A stretch of 27,885 nt of DNA from assembly GCA_041946865.1 (NCBI GenBank), contig JBHGBF010000065.1, positions 1 to 27,885 on the forward strand, given 5' to 3'. The DNA is from RPQK01 sp041946865 (GTDB taxonomy: Bacteria > Acidobacteriota > UBA6911 > RPQK01). The notes beneath the pieces were generated by a model. That model ran no database searches, had not been told where the DNA came from, and saw nothing but the letters and a program-made list of their open reading frames with translations. This document shows positions 1-7,961 of the stretch, piece by piece. Positions within the stretch are counted from its first letter, which is position 1. Each line of letters starts with the position of its first letter. A program made the position numbers and the translations under genes.

Positions 1-389
1 ACGTTACACATCTGTGTATTTTGGCCAAAGTCCAGGATCTTAACGGACCGGGGTCCTAACGGACCTCCGAACCGAAAACTGAGGGATTGCCGGCTCACGA
101 CCCGTTTCAACTCCGTCGCTGCGCCGTTCGGCCTTTCACCGCACTGCTCGTGAAAATCGGGGTTCCGCCAGGACGCCTGCGACAGGCTCTCGACGTCCAG
201 CTTCTGCAAGCGAAACCGGCAGGGAAATTTTACCGTTCGTCGACCGCTTTCCGTAGACGTCCCTTTGCTTCCTTTCTCCGCAACCTGCGCGAGTGTCCTG
301 AATACCCGCCTGCCAATCCTCTCTGGCATGTCACTTGCCCGCGGCTAACCAAAACCCACCTGACTCTTTCAAAAGGAGGATAAAAGGAC
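1..389. other. 5' non-coding stretch, no convincing gene
   Basis: No reading frame here looks like a real protein. The only long one starts at a TTG at 87, is arginine/proline-rich with no recognisable domain, and runs into the Shine-Dalgarno of the next gene. The left edge (41-68) carries a short palindromic repeat described separately. The last 20 bases hold the ribosome binding site of the TPR gene at 390. I see no clear sigma-70 promoter; it may lie in the rest of this stretch. Confidence 0.6.
41..68. repeat. Palindromic interspersed repeat, copy 1
   Basis: The 9-mer TAACGGACC occurs at 41-49 and again at 57-65. Between them GGTCC (52-56) can pair with GGACC on either side, giving a small hairpin with a TAAC loop (52-65). 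The 18 bases at 51-68 (GGGTCCTAACGGACCTCC) recur exactly, in inverted orientation, at 22130-22147. An exact 18-base match 22 kb away in non-coding DNA indicates a dispersed repeat rather than chance. Confidence 0.6.
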
Positions 390-1391
390 ATGAACGCTTC
401 AGCGAAGGTTCTCCTGGCCTTGCTCTTGCTTTCCTTGCCGGCTCTGGCTCAGGGGTCCGACGGCGGAGGAACAATCAGAGGGCAGATCCTGCCCGCACAG
501 GGCGAGTCCGATCTGCCCGGAATTGTGATGGTCAAAATCGTGGGTCCGGGGTTCCAGCAAGTCACTTATGCATCGGGAAGCTTCTTTTCATTTGAGGGCG
601 TCCGGGACGGAAACTATACCATCTATGTCGGCGCCGCCGGACGAGAGGAAGTCGTTCACGAGCTGCACGGCTTTACTGCCGATCGGAATGACCTTGTGAC
701 GATCGTGATGGGATCGCGAATTGCGCAAGGCGACGAGCCGCCGCCCGGTAACGCCGTCGTGGACGTCAAAACACTCCAGGTGCCGAACAAAGCTCACGAA
801 CAGCTCAAAAAAGGGATCGAGTTTCTCAACAAGATGGAATTTGCCAAGGCCGTTCAGCATTTTGAAGCCGCTGTCCAGATATGTCCTCAGTTCTACCAGG
901 CCCACAATAACCTCGGAGTGGCACACCTGAGGATGAACCAGATGGAGGAGGCCGAGAAAGAGTTTGCCCGCGCCGTGGAAATCCAGCCGGACAACGTGAT
1001 CGCACTGAAAAACCTCGCCTATATCAGAATGAACCGCGGCCGCTACCGGGAAGCGATTGGCCCGCTCGCCAAGGCCGTGCGCCTGGACGGCAATGATGCC
1101 AAAACCGAGATGTATCTGGGCGAGGCGTACACCATGGAGAAGGATCCGGTCAAGGCCAAGGACCACTTCCTGAAGGCGGTTGTCCTCGACCCAGGGCTGG
1201 CGCACGCGCACTACCGGCTCGGTTACATCTCTCTGGCTGAGAAGCGGTACGACGAAGCGCTCAAGCATTTCCAGGGTTTCCTCAAGTTGAACCCGGAGAA
1301 CGGGAAAGAGGAAGTGCAGGCGAGAGTCAGAATGCTCCAGCGTTACTTCAAAGACAGCCTCGCCCGGGGCGCGGCCAATCCGATGCCCTAG
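390..1391 (+). CDS. Secreted TPR protein with carboxypeptidase-regulatory-like N-domain
   Basis: 333 residues. Residues 1-20 form a signal peptide (short basic start, leucine-rich core, ALA-Q cleavage site), so the protein is exported. Residues about 25-110 look like a CarboxypepD_reg/CNA-B-type beta-sandwich (TIRGQILP, SFEGVRDGNYTIYV). From about residue 135 there are five consecutive tetratricopeptide repeats with the usual A..NLG..., A...F..A and P signatures. The start is set by AAGGAGG at 373-379, with a second purine run at 383-388. TPR domains bind proteins, so a scaffolding role in the periplasm or outer membrane is likely; no enzymatic motif is visible. It is monocistronic, convergent with the dehydrogenase downstream. 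The fold assignment is firm, the biological role unknown. Confidence 0.85.
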   Translation: MNASAKVLLALLLLSLPALAQGSDGGGTIRGQILPAQGESDLPGIVMVKIVGPGFQQVTYASGSFFSFEGVRDGNYTIYVGAAGREEVVHELHGFTADRNDLVTIVMGSRIAQGDEPPPGNAVVDVKTLQVPNKAHEQLKKGIEFLNKMEFAKAVQHFEAAVQICPQFYQAHNNLGVAHLRMNQMEEAEKEFARAVEIQPDNVIALKNLAYIRMNRGRYREAIGPLAKAVRLDGNDAKTEMYLGEAYTMEKDPVKAKDHFLKAVVLDPGLAHAHYRLGYISLAEKRYDEALKHFQGFLKLNPENGKEEVQARVRMLQRYFKDSLARGAANPMP

Positions 1392-1448
1392 TGGTCGTTT
1401 TCATGAATACGATGACGTATCGATGTATCTGAGCAGTGGGCATGATGT

Positions 1449-1486
1449 GTTCGTAGTTCCGGCTTCCTGTTTGTAGTTCCGCCTTC
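1449..1486. repeat. 20-bp-period direct repeat
   Basis: Two 18-bp copies (1449-1466 and 1469-1486), both GTTYGTAGTTCCGSCTTC, differ at two positions and are spaced exactly 20 bp apart. They lie between the convergent ends of the TPR gene and the dehydrogenase. A 6-bp hairpin follows (GCAGCC 1493-1498 with GGCTGC 1504-1509), then a smaller one (GGGG 1517-1520 with CCCC 1529-1532). No T-run follows either stem, so they are not obvious intrinsic terminators. Confidence 0.6.
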
Positions 1487-1550
1487 AGGGGTGCAGCCGA
1501 GGAGGCTGCGAATCTTGGGGGTGAAAGTCCCCTCCCGCCAATTGCTCGAT

Positions 1551-2375
1551 TCAGGCGGGTGGGCGAATCGCCAGGAAAGTCTTGCTGGAGCCCCCGCCGA
1601 AGTCGTCCGGCCTGCCTTCAGTGCCCTGCTCAAAGCAGAGTAATCCGCCGGCGAGGCCCCCGGTCAGCAGCTCGATCATGAAAGCCAGGCCGGACCCTTT
1701 GTGTCCGCCCATTGGAAGGAACCGCCGGCTGTCGAGTATGGCGCGCGGATCCCTGGTCACCCGGCCTTCTTCGTCGACGCCCCACCCCACCGGGACCGCC
1801 TCCCCGGCGTTGGCGGCGTCCACAATCTTCCTGATCGCGGCCTGAGTCATGGCCATGTCGAGCACCACCGGCTCGTCCCCGTCAGGGGCAGGAACCCCGA
1901 TCGCCATCGGGTTGTTGCCCAGGGACGGGATGCTGGTTCCCCAAGCCGGAAAGTTAACGGTCGCGTTGGTGTAGGCGACCCCGATATATCCCGCCTTGGC
2001 GGCGCGGCGCGCATAGCTGTATCCCCGGCCCCAATGCGCAACCCCCCGCACGGCCGCCAGCCCCACCCCGTACTGCGCGGCCCGCTCGACTGCCGCGTCC
2101 ATCATGATGGCTGAGGTGTAACGGCCGATCGCGCGATCAGTTTCATACAGGACAGCGGCCGGCTGCTCGACGACGACGTGTGTTTCAGGGTCAGGGTTTA
2201 CGATGCCGGTACGGATGTTCTTAACCAGCGCGGGAACGAGTTGGACGCCGTGCGAATGCACGCCAGCAAGGTCGACGTCGGCAGTGATCTCGGCCTCGAT
2301 CTGCGCGATCTTCTCGGGCACGCCCGCCTTTACCAGGACCTGGCAGATAAACCGCTTCAGTTCGACATATCGCAT
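1551..2375 (-). CDS. Malate/L-lactate dehydrogenase (Ldh) family oxidoreductase, C-terminally shortened
   Basis: Family enzymes reduce 2-oxoacids or oxidise 2-hydroxyacids with NAD(P) in the cytoplasm. Family signatures are clear: the D..G..SHGV motif near the N-terminus, SLGNNPMAIG in the middle, and the GGHKG motif late in the protein. ATG at 2375 gives 274 residues and aligns with the usual start of the family, with AGGAGG directly abutting the ATG. A GTG at 2411 would add 12 residues. Family members are normally about 330-350 residues. Here the frame stops soon after the SSKTFLAI strand, so the last 50 or so residues are absent, and neither other frame downstream resembles them. The missing end borders a repeat (1449-1532). 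It may be a decaying gene or a short functional variant; which 2-oxoacid it uses cannot be told. Confidence 0.75.
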   Translation of the reverse strand: MRYVELKRFICQVLVKAGVPEKIAQIEAEITADVDLAGVHSHGVQLVPALVKNIRTGIVNPDPETHVVVEQPAAVLYETDRAIGRYTSAIMMDAAVERAAQYGVGLAAVRGVAHWGRGYSYARRAAKAGYIGVAYTNATVNFPAWGTSIPSLGNNPMAIGVPAPDGDEPVVLDMAMTQAAIRKIVDAANAGEAVPVGWGVDEEGRVTRDPRAILDSRRFLPMGGHKGSGLAFMIELLTGGLAGGLLCFEQGTEGRPDDFGGGSSKTFLAIRPPA

Positions 2376-2560
2376 CCTCCTGGGAGGCTGGTGGTTGCTT
2401 CGAGTCTGCACCGTTTCGGTTCCCTTGCTCTCAGGAGTCTACCTGAGGCCGGTGTTGATGGCAATCCCGTTTGGGGGGCGTTGGGGACGTTCTCTCGAGC
2501 CGTGCGGCATCTGTTAGTATAGAAATGCTTTTGTCTCAAGCGGTGGGGGAATTCCGTTCT

Positions 2561-5062
2561 ATGAGGAAAGTGAATGTCGCAGTGCTTGCTCTTTTCCTGA
2601 CAACCTGCCTCTTGTTTCCCGGTGTGCGGCCGCGTCCGGTTGACTCAGCTGCACTGAAGCTGCATTTGAGGAAGCTGACGATAATCGGCAATGTCCTTTA
2701 TCTTGCCGCGCACCCGGATGACGAGAACGCCGCCGTCCTCGCCTACTTTTCGCGTGGCCGCCTTTTGCGGACCGGATACCTGTCGCTCACCCGCGGGGAC
2801 GGCGGTCAGAACCTGATCGGCTCTGAACAGGGCGCTCTGCTCGGGGTCATCCGGACGCAAGAACTGCTCGGCGCTCGCGCTATCGACGGGGCCGAGCAGT
2901 TTTTCACCCGGGCGGTCGATTTCGGCTACTCCAAAACCGCCGAGGAGACTTTGCGCCTGTGGGGCAAGGAAGCAGTCCTCTCGGACGTCGTCTGGGTCAT
3001 CCGGAGATTCCAGCCCGACATTATCATCACCCGCTTCACCCCGGAAACGGGTGGACACGGCAACCATACCGCCTCGGCCATCCTTGCCGAAGAAGCGTTC
3101 ACTGCCGCTGCCGACCCGTCGCGGTTTCCCGAACAACTCAAGCGGGTTAAGCCGTGGCAAGCCAAAAGGCTGCTCTGGAACATGTATAACTGGGGACGGT
3201 ATTCGCAGGCCGAGCGCTCCGGCGCCTTGACCATCGACGTGGGCGAATACAACGCCCTTCTCGGCAGCAGCTACCGTGAGCTGGCGGGCGAGAGCCGGAG
3301 CATGCACAAGAGCCAGGGAATGGGTGCTCCGGAGGGAAGGGGATCGAGCGTGAATTACTTCAAAAACGTGGCAGGAGAACCGGCCAAGGTCGACGTCATG
3401 GAAGGTGTAGATGTCAGCTGGGCCAGGATACCGGGCGGCGCCCCGATTGGTCAAGTTCTCCAGAAAGCGTGGTCAAGCTACGAGTATGAGAACCCTTCGG
3501 CGGCCGTTCCGCTGCTCGTCGAGGCTTACAGGATGATGCAAAAGCTTGAGGAGAACCCGATGGTGCGACATAAGAGCGAGGAAACGCTTGAAGCCATCCG
3601 GTTATGTTCAGGCCTCTGGTTGGAAGCTGTCAGCGAGCGTCCCTCCGCTACCCCGGGCCAACAAGCGAGCATCAAGCTGTCCGTGATCAACCGTTCGCGC
3701 CTCCCTCTGCGGCTTGTCTCGGCTTCGATCGAGCCCGGCGGTGAAGCGAAGCAGTTCGATCTGCCGCTTGCCGATAATGTGCCTGCTACCGCGACAATCC
3801 TTCTGTCGATCCCTTCCGGGATGCCGTACACGCAACCGTTCTGGCTAGCTCAGCCCGGCACACCCTACCTTTACAACGTCGACAACCAGCAGAAGATCGG
3901 ATTAGCTGAGTCTCCACCACCTTTCCAGGCGACCATTCGCGTCTCACTCAACGGGGATGAGCTGACTTACAGAATCCCGGTTCTCTACCGGTGGGTCGAC
4001 CCAGTCGAAGGCGAAAGATACCGTGAGCTGGAAGTGACGCCCGAGCTGTCGGTGCGGCTTGATCAACCGGTAACCGTTTTCGCCGACGGGCCGGGCAAGA
4101 AGATCACGGTATCGGTGACGAATCGCGTCAACGGACCAGTATCCGGAAGCCTTTGCCTGAGGATGCCTCCCGGATGGTCCACCCAGCCTCCTGCCATCCC
4201 GGTCAACATGGCGAAAGCCGGAGAAAGCAAGGAATTCGATTTTCAAGTGTCCCCTTCAGCCGGCGCCCAGTCAGGTGTGGTGAGCGCAGTGGCTGAAGTC
4301 GGAGGAAAGACCGTCGCCTGGACGGTCGACGAGATTGAGTACCCCCATATTCCTCCACAGACGGTGCTTGAGGACTCCAGGGGAACGCTGCTTCGCCTGG
4401 ATTTGAAGAAGGTCGGCCAGCGAGTCGGCTACATCATGGGGTCGGGCGACTTCCTGCCCGAAGCATTGAGACAGATCGGGTATGAGGTCCGCTTGCTTTC
4501 TGACCGGGATCTGACGGCAGGGGACCTGTCCTTGTACGATTCGATTGTGGTCGGCATAAGGGCATACAACACGCGGGCCGTGCTTCAGTCGGTTCAGTGG
4601 AGACTCCTCGACTACGTCTCGGCCGGCGGCACCCTGGTGGTCCAGTACAACACGCTGCAGGAGTTGCTCCGGACCGACCTGGGACCCTATCCTTTCCGCA
4701 TCTCGCGCGACCGCGTATCGGTCGAAACGGCCCCGGTGCAACTCACAGCACCGCAACACGCGCTTCTGACCACCCCGAACCGAATATCAGCCTCGGATTT
4801 CGAGGGTTGGGTCCAGGAGCGCGGCTTGTACTTTCCGGACCAGTGGGACGCCAGGTACGAGACGGTTGTTTCGACAGCCGACCCTGGAGAGCCGTCCCTG
4901 GATGGCGGCGTCCTGTATACCCCGTACGGCAAAGGCGTATACATCTATACCGGCTATGCCTGGTTCCGACAGCTTCCGGCCGGAGTTTCGGGAGCCTATC
5001 GGTTCTTCGCCAATCTCGTTTCAGCCAGGGGCAGTAGGAATGGAAACTCAACACGAAACTGA
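2561..5062 (+). CDS. Secreted PIG-L/LmbE-family deacetylase with C-terminal glutamine-amidotransferase-like domain
   Basis: PIG-L enzymes are zinc-dependent N-deacetylases of GlcNAc-type or related amides. Residues 1-25 from the ATG at 2561 are a signal peptide, so it should act outside the cytoplasm. The zinc/catalytic motif AHPDDE is at about residues 49-54, and a GHGNHTAS motif supplies the distal histidine near 172-175. A middle region (about 350-620) is beta-rich with two Ig-like segments. The last 200 residues look like a class-I GATase/ThuA-like Rossmann fold (VGIRAYNT, YVSAGGTLVVQYN). Frame-compatible starts at 2471 (TTG) and 2525 (ATG) exist, but 2471 lies upstream of a plausible -10 (TAGTAT, 2515-2520), and only 2561 gives a well-placed signal peptide. 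It is the first gene of an operon with the mini-protein and SSS symporter. The substrate is unknown. Confidence 0.85.
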   Translation: MRKVNVAVLALFLTTCLLFPGVRPRPVDSAALKLHLRKLTIIGNVLYLAAHPDDENAAVLAYFSRGRLLRTGYLSLTRGDGGQNLIGSEQGALLGVIRTQELLGARAIDGAEQFFTRAVDFGYSKTAEETLRLWGKEAVLSDVVWVIRRFQPDIIITRFTPETGGHGNHTASAILAEEAFTAAADPSRFPEQLKRVKPWQAKRLLWNMYNWGRYSQAERSGALTIDVGEYNALLGSSYRELAGESRSMHKSQGMGAPEGRGSSVNYFKNVAGEPAKVDVMEGVDVSWARIPGGAPIGQVLQKAWSSYEYENPSAAVPLLVEAYRMMQKLEENPMVRHKSEETLEAIRLCSGLWLEAVSERPSATPGQQASIKLSVINRSRLPLRLVSASIEPGGEAKQFDLPLADNVPATATILLSIPSGMPYTQPFWLAQPGTPYLYNVDNQQKIGLAESPPPFQATIRVSLNGDELTYRIPVLYRWVDPVEGERYRELEVTPELSVRLDQPVTVFADGPGKKITVSVTNRVNGPVSGSLCLRMPPGWSTQPPAIPVNMAKAGESKEFDFQVSPSAGAQSGVVSAVAEVGGKTVAWTVDEIEYPHIPPQTVLEDSRGTLLRLDLKKVGQRVGYIMGSGDFLPEALRQIGYEVRLLSDRDLTAGDLSLYDSIVVGIRAYNTRAVLQSVQWRLLDYVSAGGTLVVQYNTLQELLRTDLGPYPFRISRDRVSVETAPVQLTAPQHALLTTPNRISASDFEGWVQERGLYFPDQWDARYETVVSTADPGEPSLDGGVLYTPYGKGVYIYTGYAWFRQLPAGVSGAYRFFANLVSARGSRNGNSTRN

Positions 5063-5183
5063 ATCAGCAGCCAGGGAAGAAGCGCCGCCTTTTGGCTCGT
5101 GGGTGCACTGGTACCTGGCTGTCCTCCTCACCCTGGTGGTGTTGATTATCTCGTTCTACTCTTTCACGCGCGCGTTCAGGTAG
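5040..5183 (+). CDS. Small single-pass membrane protein (47 aa), candidate SSS accessory subunit
   Basis: The ATG at 5040 lies 23 bases before the end of the deacetylase gene in another frame, and the TAG at 5181-5183 is 15 bases before the symporter ATG. The 47-residue product has an acidic N-terminus of about 20 residues, then FGSWVHWY, a single hydrophobic helix (LAVLLTLVVLIISFYSF) and a basic tail (TRAFR). The tight overlap on one side and short gap on the other imply co-translation with both neighbours. Some SSS transporters have a small membrane partner gene just upstream (for example YjcH before ActP), so an accessory-subunit role is plausible but unproven. The Shine-Dalgarno is weak (AGTAGGA), as expected for coupled translation. 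Confidence 0.7.
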   Translation: METQHETESAAREEAPPFGSWVHWYLAVLLTLVVLIISFYSFTRAFR

Positions 5184-5198
5184 TCGCAACAAGCTCTC

Positions 5199-6896
5199 AT
5201 GAGGCCTCTTGACTGGATCGTACTCGTAGCCTTCCTGATTTTCACGGTCCTCTTTGGGATACGCCGCGGCCGCGGGACCCGGGATATTCGGGCCTACATG
5301 CTCGCCAACAAGAGCATGCCCTGGTACGCGGTGGCCCTTTCGATCATGGCCACCCAGGCCAGTGCCATTACTTTCGTGTCCACTACGGGACTCGCCTATA
5401 CGGATGGGATGCGGTTCGTGCAGTTTTACTTCGGACTTCCCGTGGCGATGGTTCTGTTGTCCATCTTTGCCGTGCCCGTCTTTCATCGCCTCAACGTTTA
5501 CACGGCCTACGAGTACCTGGAGCGCCGATTCGATCTGAAGACCAGGGTATTCACGGCCGTCATTTTCCTCATTTCGCGCGCCTTGGCGACCAGCCTCTCG
5601 CTGTACGCGCCGGCGCTGATCCTCTCTGTCGTTCTCGGCTGGCCGGTACGCCTCACGATCTGGGTCATCGGGCTGCTGGTTGTCTCTTATACCGTGGCCG
5701 GCGGAGTCATCGGGGTGAACTGGAACGATTTCCAGCAGTTCCTGGTCATCATGGGGTCGATGGTGGTGGCCCTCATCGTCACCATCAGCCTGCTTCCTCA
5801 CGACGTCTCCTTCGCTGAGGCGGTTTCGGTGGCCGGAGTCATGGGGCGTCTCAATGCCGTCGATTTCTCCTTCGACTGGCAGAACCGGTACAACTTCTGG
5901 TCGGGGCTGATCGGGGGACTCTTCCTGGCTCTGGCCTATTTCGGCACCGACCAGTCGCAGGTCCAACGCTATCTGACCGCCAAATCCGTGGCTGAAAGCC
6001 GCATCGGGCTCCTGTTTAACGGACTGGCCAAAGTCCCAATGCAGTTTTTCATCCTCTTTGTCGGCGCGATGGTCTTTGTTTTCTACCAGTTCAATCCCGC
6101 GCCGCTGTTCTTTAATCAGCAGGAGGAACGGCGCATCGCCGCTAGCACTCTGGCCGGCGAGTATCAGCGCGTCCAGACCGAATACCGGCAGGTCCAGGAG
6201 GAAAAGGAAGCGCGCATTCGTGGATGGCTGGCCGCCTCAAAGAGCGCGGATTCGGTCGCCGAGAACCGGGCGCGGGCGGAACTGCGCAGGGCAGAACAAA
6301 AGGCGGGCGAGCTGCGCAGCCGGGCTCTCGGTCTGATGCGGCAAAACGATCCGGCCGCGGACACCAACGACACGAATTACGTTTTCCTCACGTTTGTCAT
6401 CCGCTATCTCCCCGCCGGCGTGGTCGGGCTCATCATCGTTGTCATCTTCGCAGCCACCATGTCCGCCATTTCCTCAGCCTTGAACTCGCTGGCCACGAGC
6501 ACGATCGTGGACGTGTACAAGCGTCTGCTGACGGAACAGGCGTCCGAAAAGCATTACCTGCTTGTTTCTCGCGTCGCAACCGCCTTCTGGGGTGTATTTG
6601 CGATGGTGGTGTCCGAAGGCGCGGCCCGGCTTGGCGCGCTCATCGAGGCGGTCAACATTCTCGGTTCACTCTTCTACGGAACCGTCCTCGGGATCTTCAT
6701 TCTGGCTTTCCTGGTGAGGCGGGTAGGGGGCACGGCCGCTTTCGTCGGCGGGCTGATCGGCGAATGCCTGGTGCTCTGGCTCTGGCGGTATACAACCATT
6801 TCCTACCTCTGGTACAACGTTTTCGGGGCACTGGCGGTGGTCGCGGCGGCAGTCGTCCTCACGGTGGTGATGAAACCGGCGGCGTGGAACAAGTGA
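5199..6896 (+). CDS. Sodium:solute symporter (SSS family) with coiled-coil insertion
   Basis: 565 residues with 12 or more hydrophobic helices. The SSS family is identified by the first-helix region ending RAYMLANKSMPWYAVALSI, the ATQASAITFVS sodium-site motif, and the late ATMSAISSALNSLATS motif, whose serines form the conserved Na2 site in LeuT-fold symporters. It should couple Na+ influx to solute uptake across the inner membrane. Residues about 304-388 form a highly charged, Glu/Arg/Ala-rich coiled-coil-like insertion between two membrane segments, not present in the core SSS fold. It is the third gene of the operon with a periplasmic PIG-L deacetylase, suggesting import of a deacetylated amino sugar or related product. 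That substrate is inference. Confidence 0.88.
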   Translation: MRPLDWIVLVAFLIFTVLFGIRRGRGTRDIRAYMLANKSMPWYAVALSIMATQASAITFVSTTGLAYTDGMRFVQFYFGLPVAMVLLSIFAVPVFHRLNVYTAYEYLERRFDLKTRVFTAVIFLISRALATSLSLYAPALILSVVLGWPVRLTIWVIGLLVVSYTVAGGVIGVNWNDFQQFLVIMGSMVVALIVTISLLPHDVSFAEAVSVAGVMGRLNAVDFSFDWQNRYNFWSGLIGGLFLALAYFGTDQSQVQRYLTAKSVAESRIGLLFNGLAKVPMQFFILFVGAMVFVFYQFNPAPLFFNQQEERRIAASTLAGEYQRVQTEYRQVQEEKEARIRGWLAASKSADSVAENRARAELRRAEQKAGELRSRALGLMRQNDPAADTNDTNYVFLTFVIRYLPAGVVGLIIVVIFAATMSAISSALNSLATSTIVDVYKRLLTEQASEKHYLLVSRVATAFWGVFAMVVSEGAARLGALIEAVNILGSLFYGTVLGIFILAFLVRRVGGTAAFVGGLIGECLVLWLWRYTTISYLWYNVFGALAVVAAAVVLTVVMKPAAWNK

Positions 6897-7043
6897 GCCT
6901 CCGAGGAGCGCCCTGGGAGCGCAGGCATCCTGCCGGGCGCCACGATTTACCCGGCCTACTCGCATCCAACAGCGGGACGTCAGTTTCGTACCGCGCTGCA
7001 AAGGTGCGCGGGTGAGCAGGATGACTGAATGACTGAATGGCAA
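6897..7043. repeat. Intergenic repeat region between convergent genes
   Basis: This 147-base gap separates the ends of the symporter and the GH5-like gene. It holds a hairpin GCAGG-CAT-CCTGC (6921-6933) inside CCCTGGGAGCGCAGGCATCC, a sequence type I recognise as recurrent in GC-rich environmental genomes. It also holds two exact tandem copies of TGACTGAA (7022-7029, 7030-7037). No gene is visible. The hairpin lacks a T-run, so terminator function is uncertain. Confidence 0.45.
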
Positions 7044-7961
7044 TCACACCCGGCTGAAATTCGACACCCGGTCTCCCGCGCGGAAACTCCAGAACAAGAT
7101 GCCGCTGTAACCCTCACGGCGCGCTTTTTCCAGGTATTCGGCCGGCGACACCCGGGTGCCGGCGGTCGGCGCTTCGCCGACCAGGCAGGGCCGGTCAAGG
7201 TTGCGGATTCTGGCGCGTGCCGCGAGCCGGAGCCGCCAGGGAGACAAGTACCAGTGGCACTGGTAAAGATCGAGGCCGAGACCTTGCCAGTATCGCAGCC
7301 ACTGCGGTCGGGCGCTCCCCAGCGTGACACGCTGTCGCGTCTTCTCATGAATCATCGCCGCCGAGTCACGGACAAAGTCCCGGAATGCCGCGAGGCTGGC
7401 AGGATCTCGGCCGGATACCCACCAGGACCGGGCTTTTCCTAAGATCCATTCGGGCTCATTGATCAAATCCCAGGCGAAGACTTCCGCGGCCTTCCCATAG
7501 CGGTCAATGAGCGGAGCCAGGGCGTGTTCGAGGAAGGAGGCACGCGGGCCTGATTGCGTGACGATGTCCGTATGACCTCCCAGCCAGACACCGTTGATGA
7601 TCGAGGAAGGGTAACACCATCGAAAATCAAGGAGCACGGGTATGAGGAGCAGATCAGTCCGGCGGGCGGCCTCCACCAGCGAATCGAAATCCCGGAAGAA
7701 GAAGCTGTCGAAACCTGTCACTTCTCCTGAAGGGCCAAACTCGGGAGACGCCCGGCCGTCCGCGAAAACAAAGACCCGGACCAGAGGCTTCCCCGATGCG
7801 GCCAGTCGGCCGCGGATGGTCTCGAAGTCCCGGCGCAGCTCGTCCGCTGCACCGGCCAGCCCCCGATATCCCCAGCCGCAGGCGCCGAAATCCTGGCCGT
7901 AATGTCTCCAGGGATAGTTCAGCCCGGTTATGAAATCCTGTCTCGACACTGTTTCTTTCAA
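7044..7961 (-). CDS. GH5/clan GH-A-like glycoside hydrolase, cytoplasmic
   Basis: 305 residues, TIM-barrel type. The N-terminus (FITGLNYPWRHYGQDFG) resembles the first strand of GH-A enzymes. The acid/base glutamate sits in WDLINEPEW (E169), and the likely nucleophile in CLVGEAPT (E263), the spacing expected for retaining clan GH-A hydrolases. There is no signal peptide, so it should act on a small imported glycoside in the cytoplasm. The frame opens with TTG at 7961, whose TTGA overlaps the TGA of the alpha/beta hydrolase upstream, implying translational coupling; a GTG at 7949 is an alternative. It is the last gene of a three-gene minus-strand cluster. The family is likely, the substrate unknown. 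Confidence 0.75.
   Translation of the reverse strand: MKETVSRQDFITGLNYPWRHYGQDFGACGWGYRGLAGAADELRRDFETIRGRLAASGKPLVRVFVFADGRASPEFGPSGEVTGFDSFFFRDFDSLVEAARRTDLLLIPVLLDFRWCYPSSIINGVWLGGHTDIVTQSGPRASFLEHALAPLIDRYGKAAEVFAWDLINEPEWILGKARSWWVSGRDPASLAAFRDFVRDSAAMIHEKTRQRVTLGSARPQWLRYWQGLGLDLYQCHWYLSPWRLRLAARARIRNLDRPCLVGEAPTAGTRVSPAEYLEKARREGYSGILFWSFRAGDRVSNFSRV

Noticed and set aside
87..383. 98-residue frame with TTG start upstream of the TPR gene
   Set aside because: No ribosome binding site, no domain, unusual Arg/Pro composition, and its end runs over the TPR gene's Shine-Dalgarno.
1510..1540. GGGGGTGAAAGTCCCC resembling a piece of group II intron domain I
   Set aside because: Only about 16 bases match a common hairpin pattern. 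No reverse transcriptase, domain V or intron boundary is nearby.
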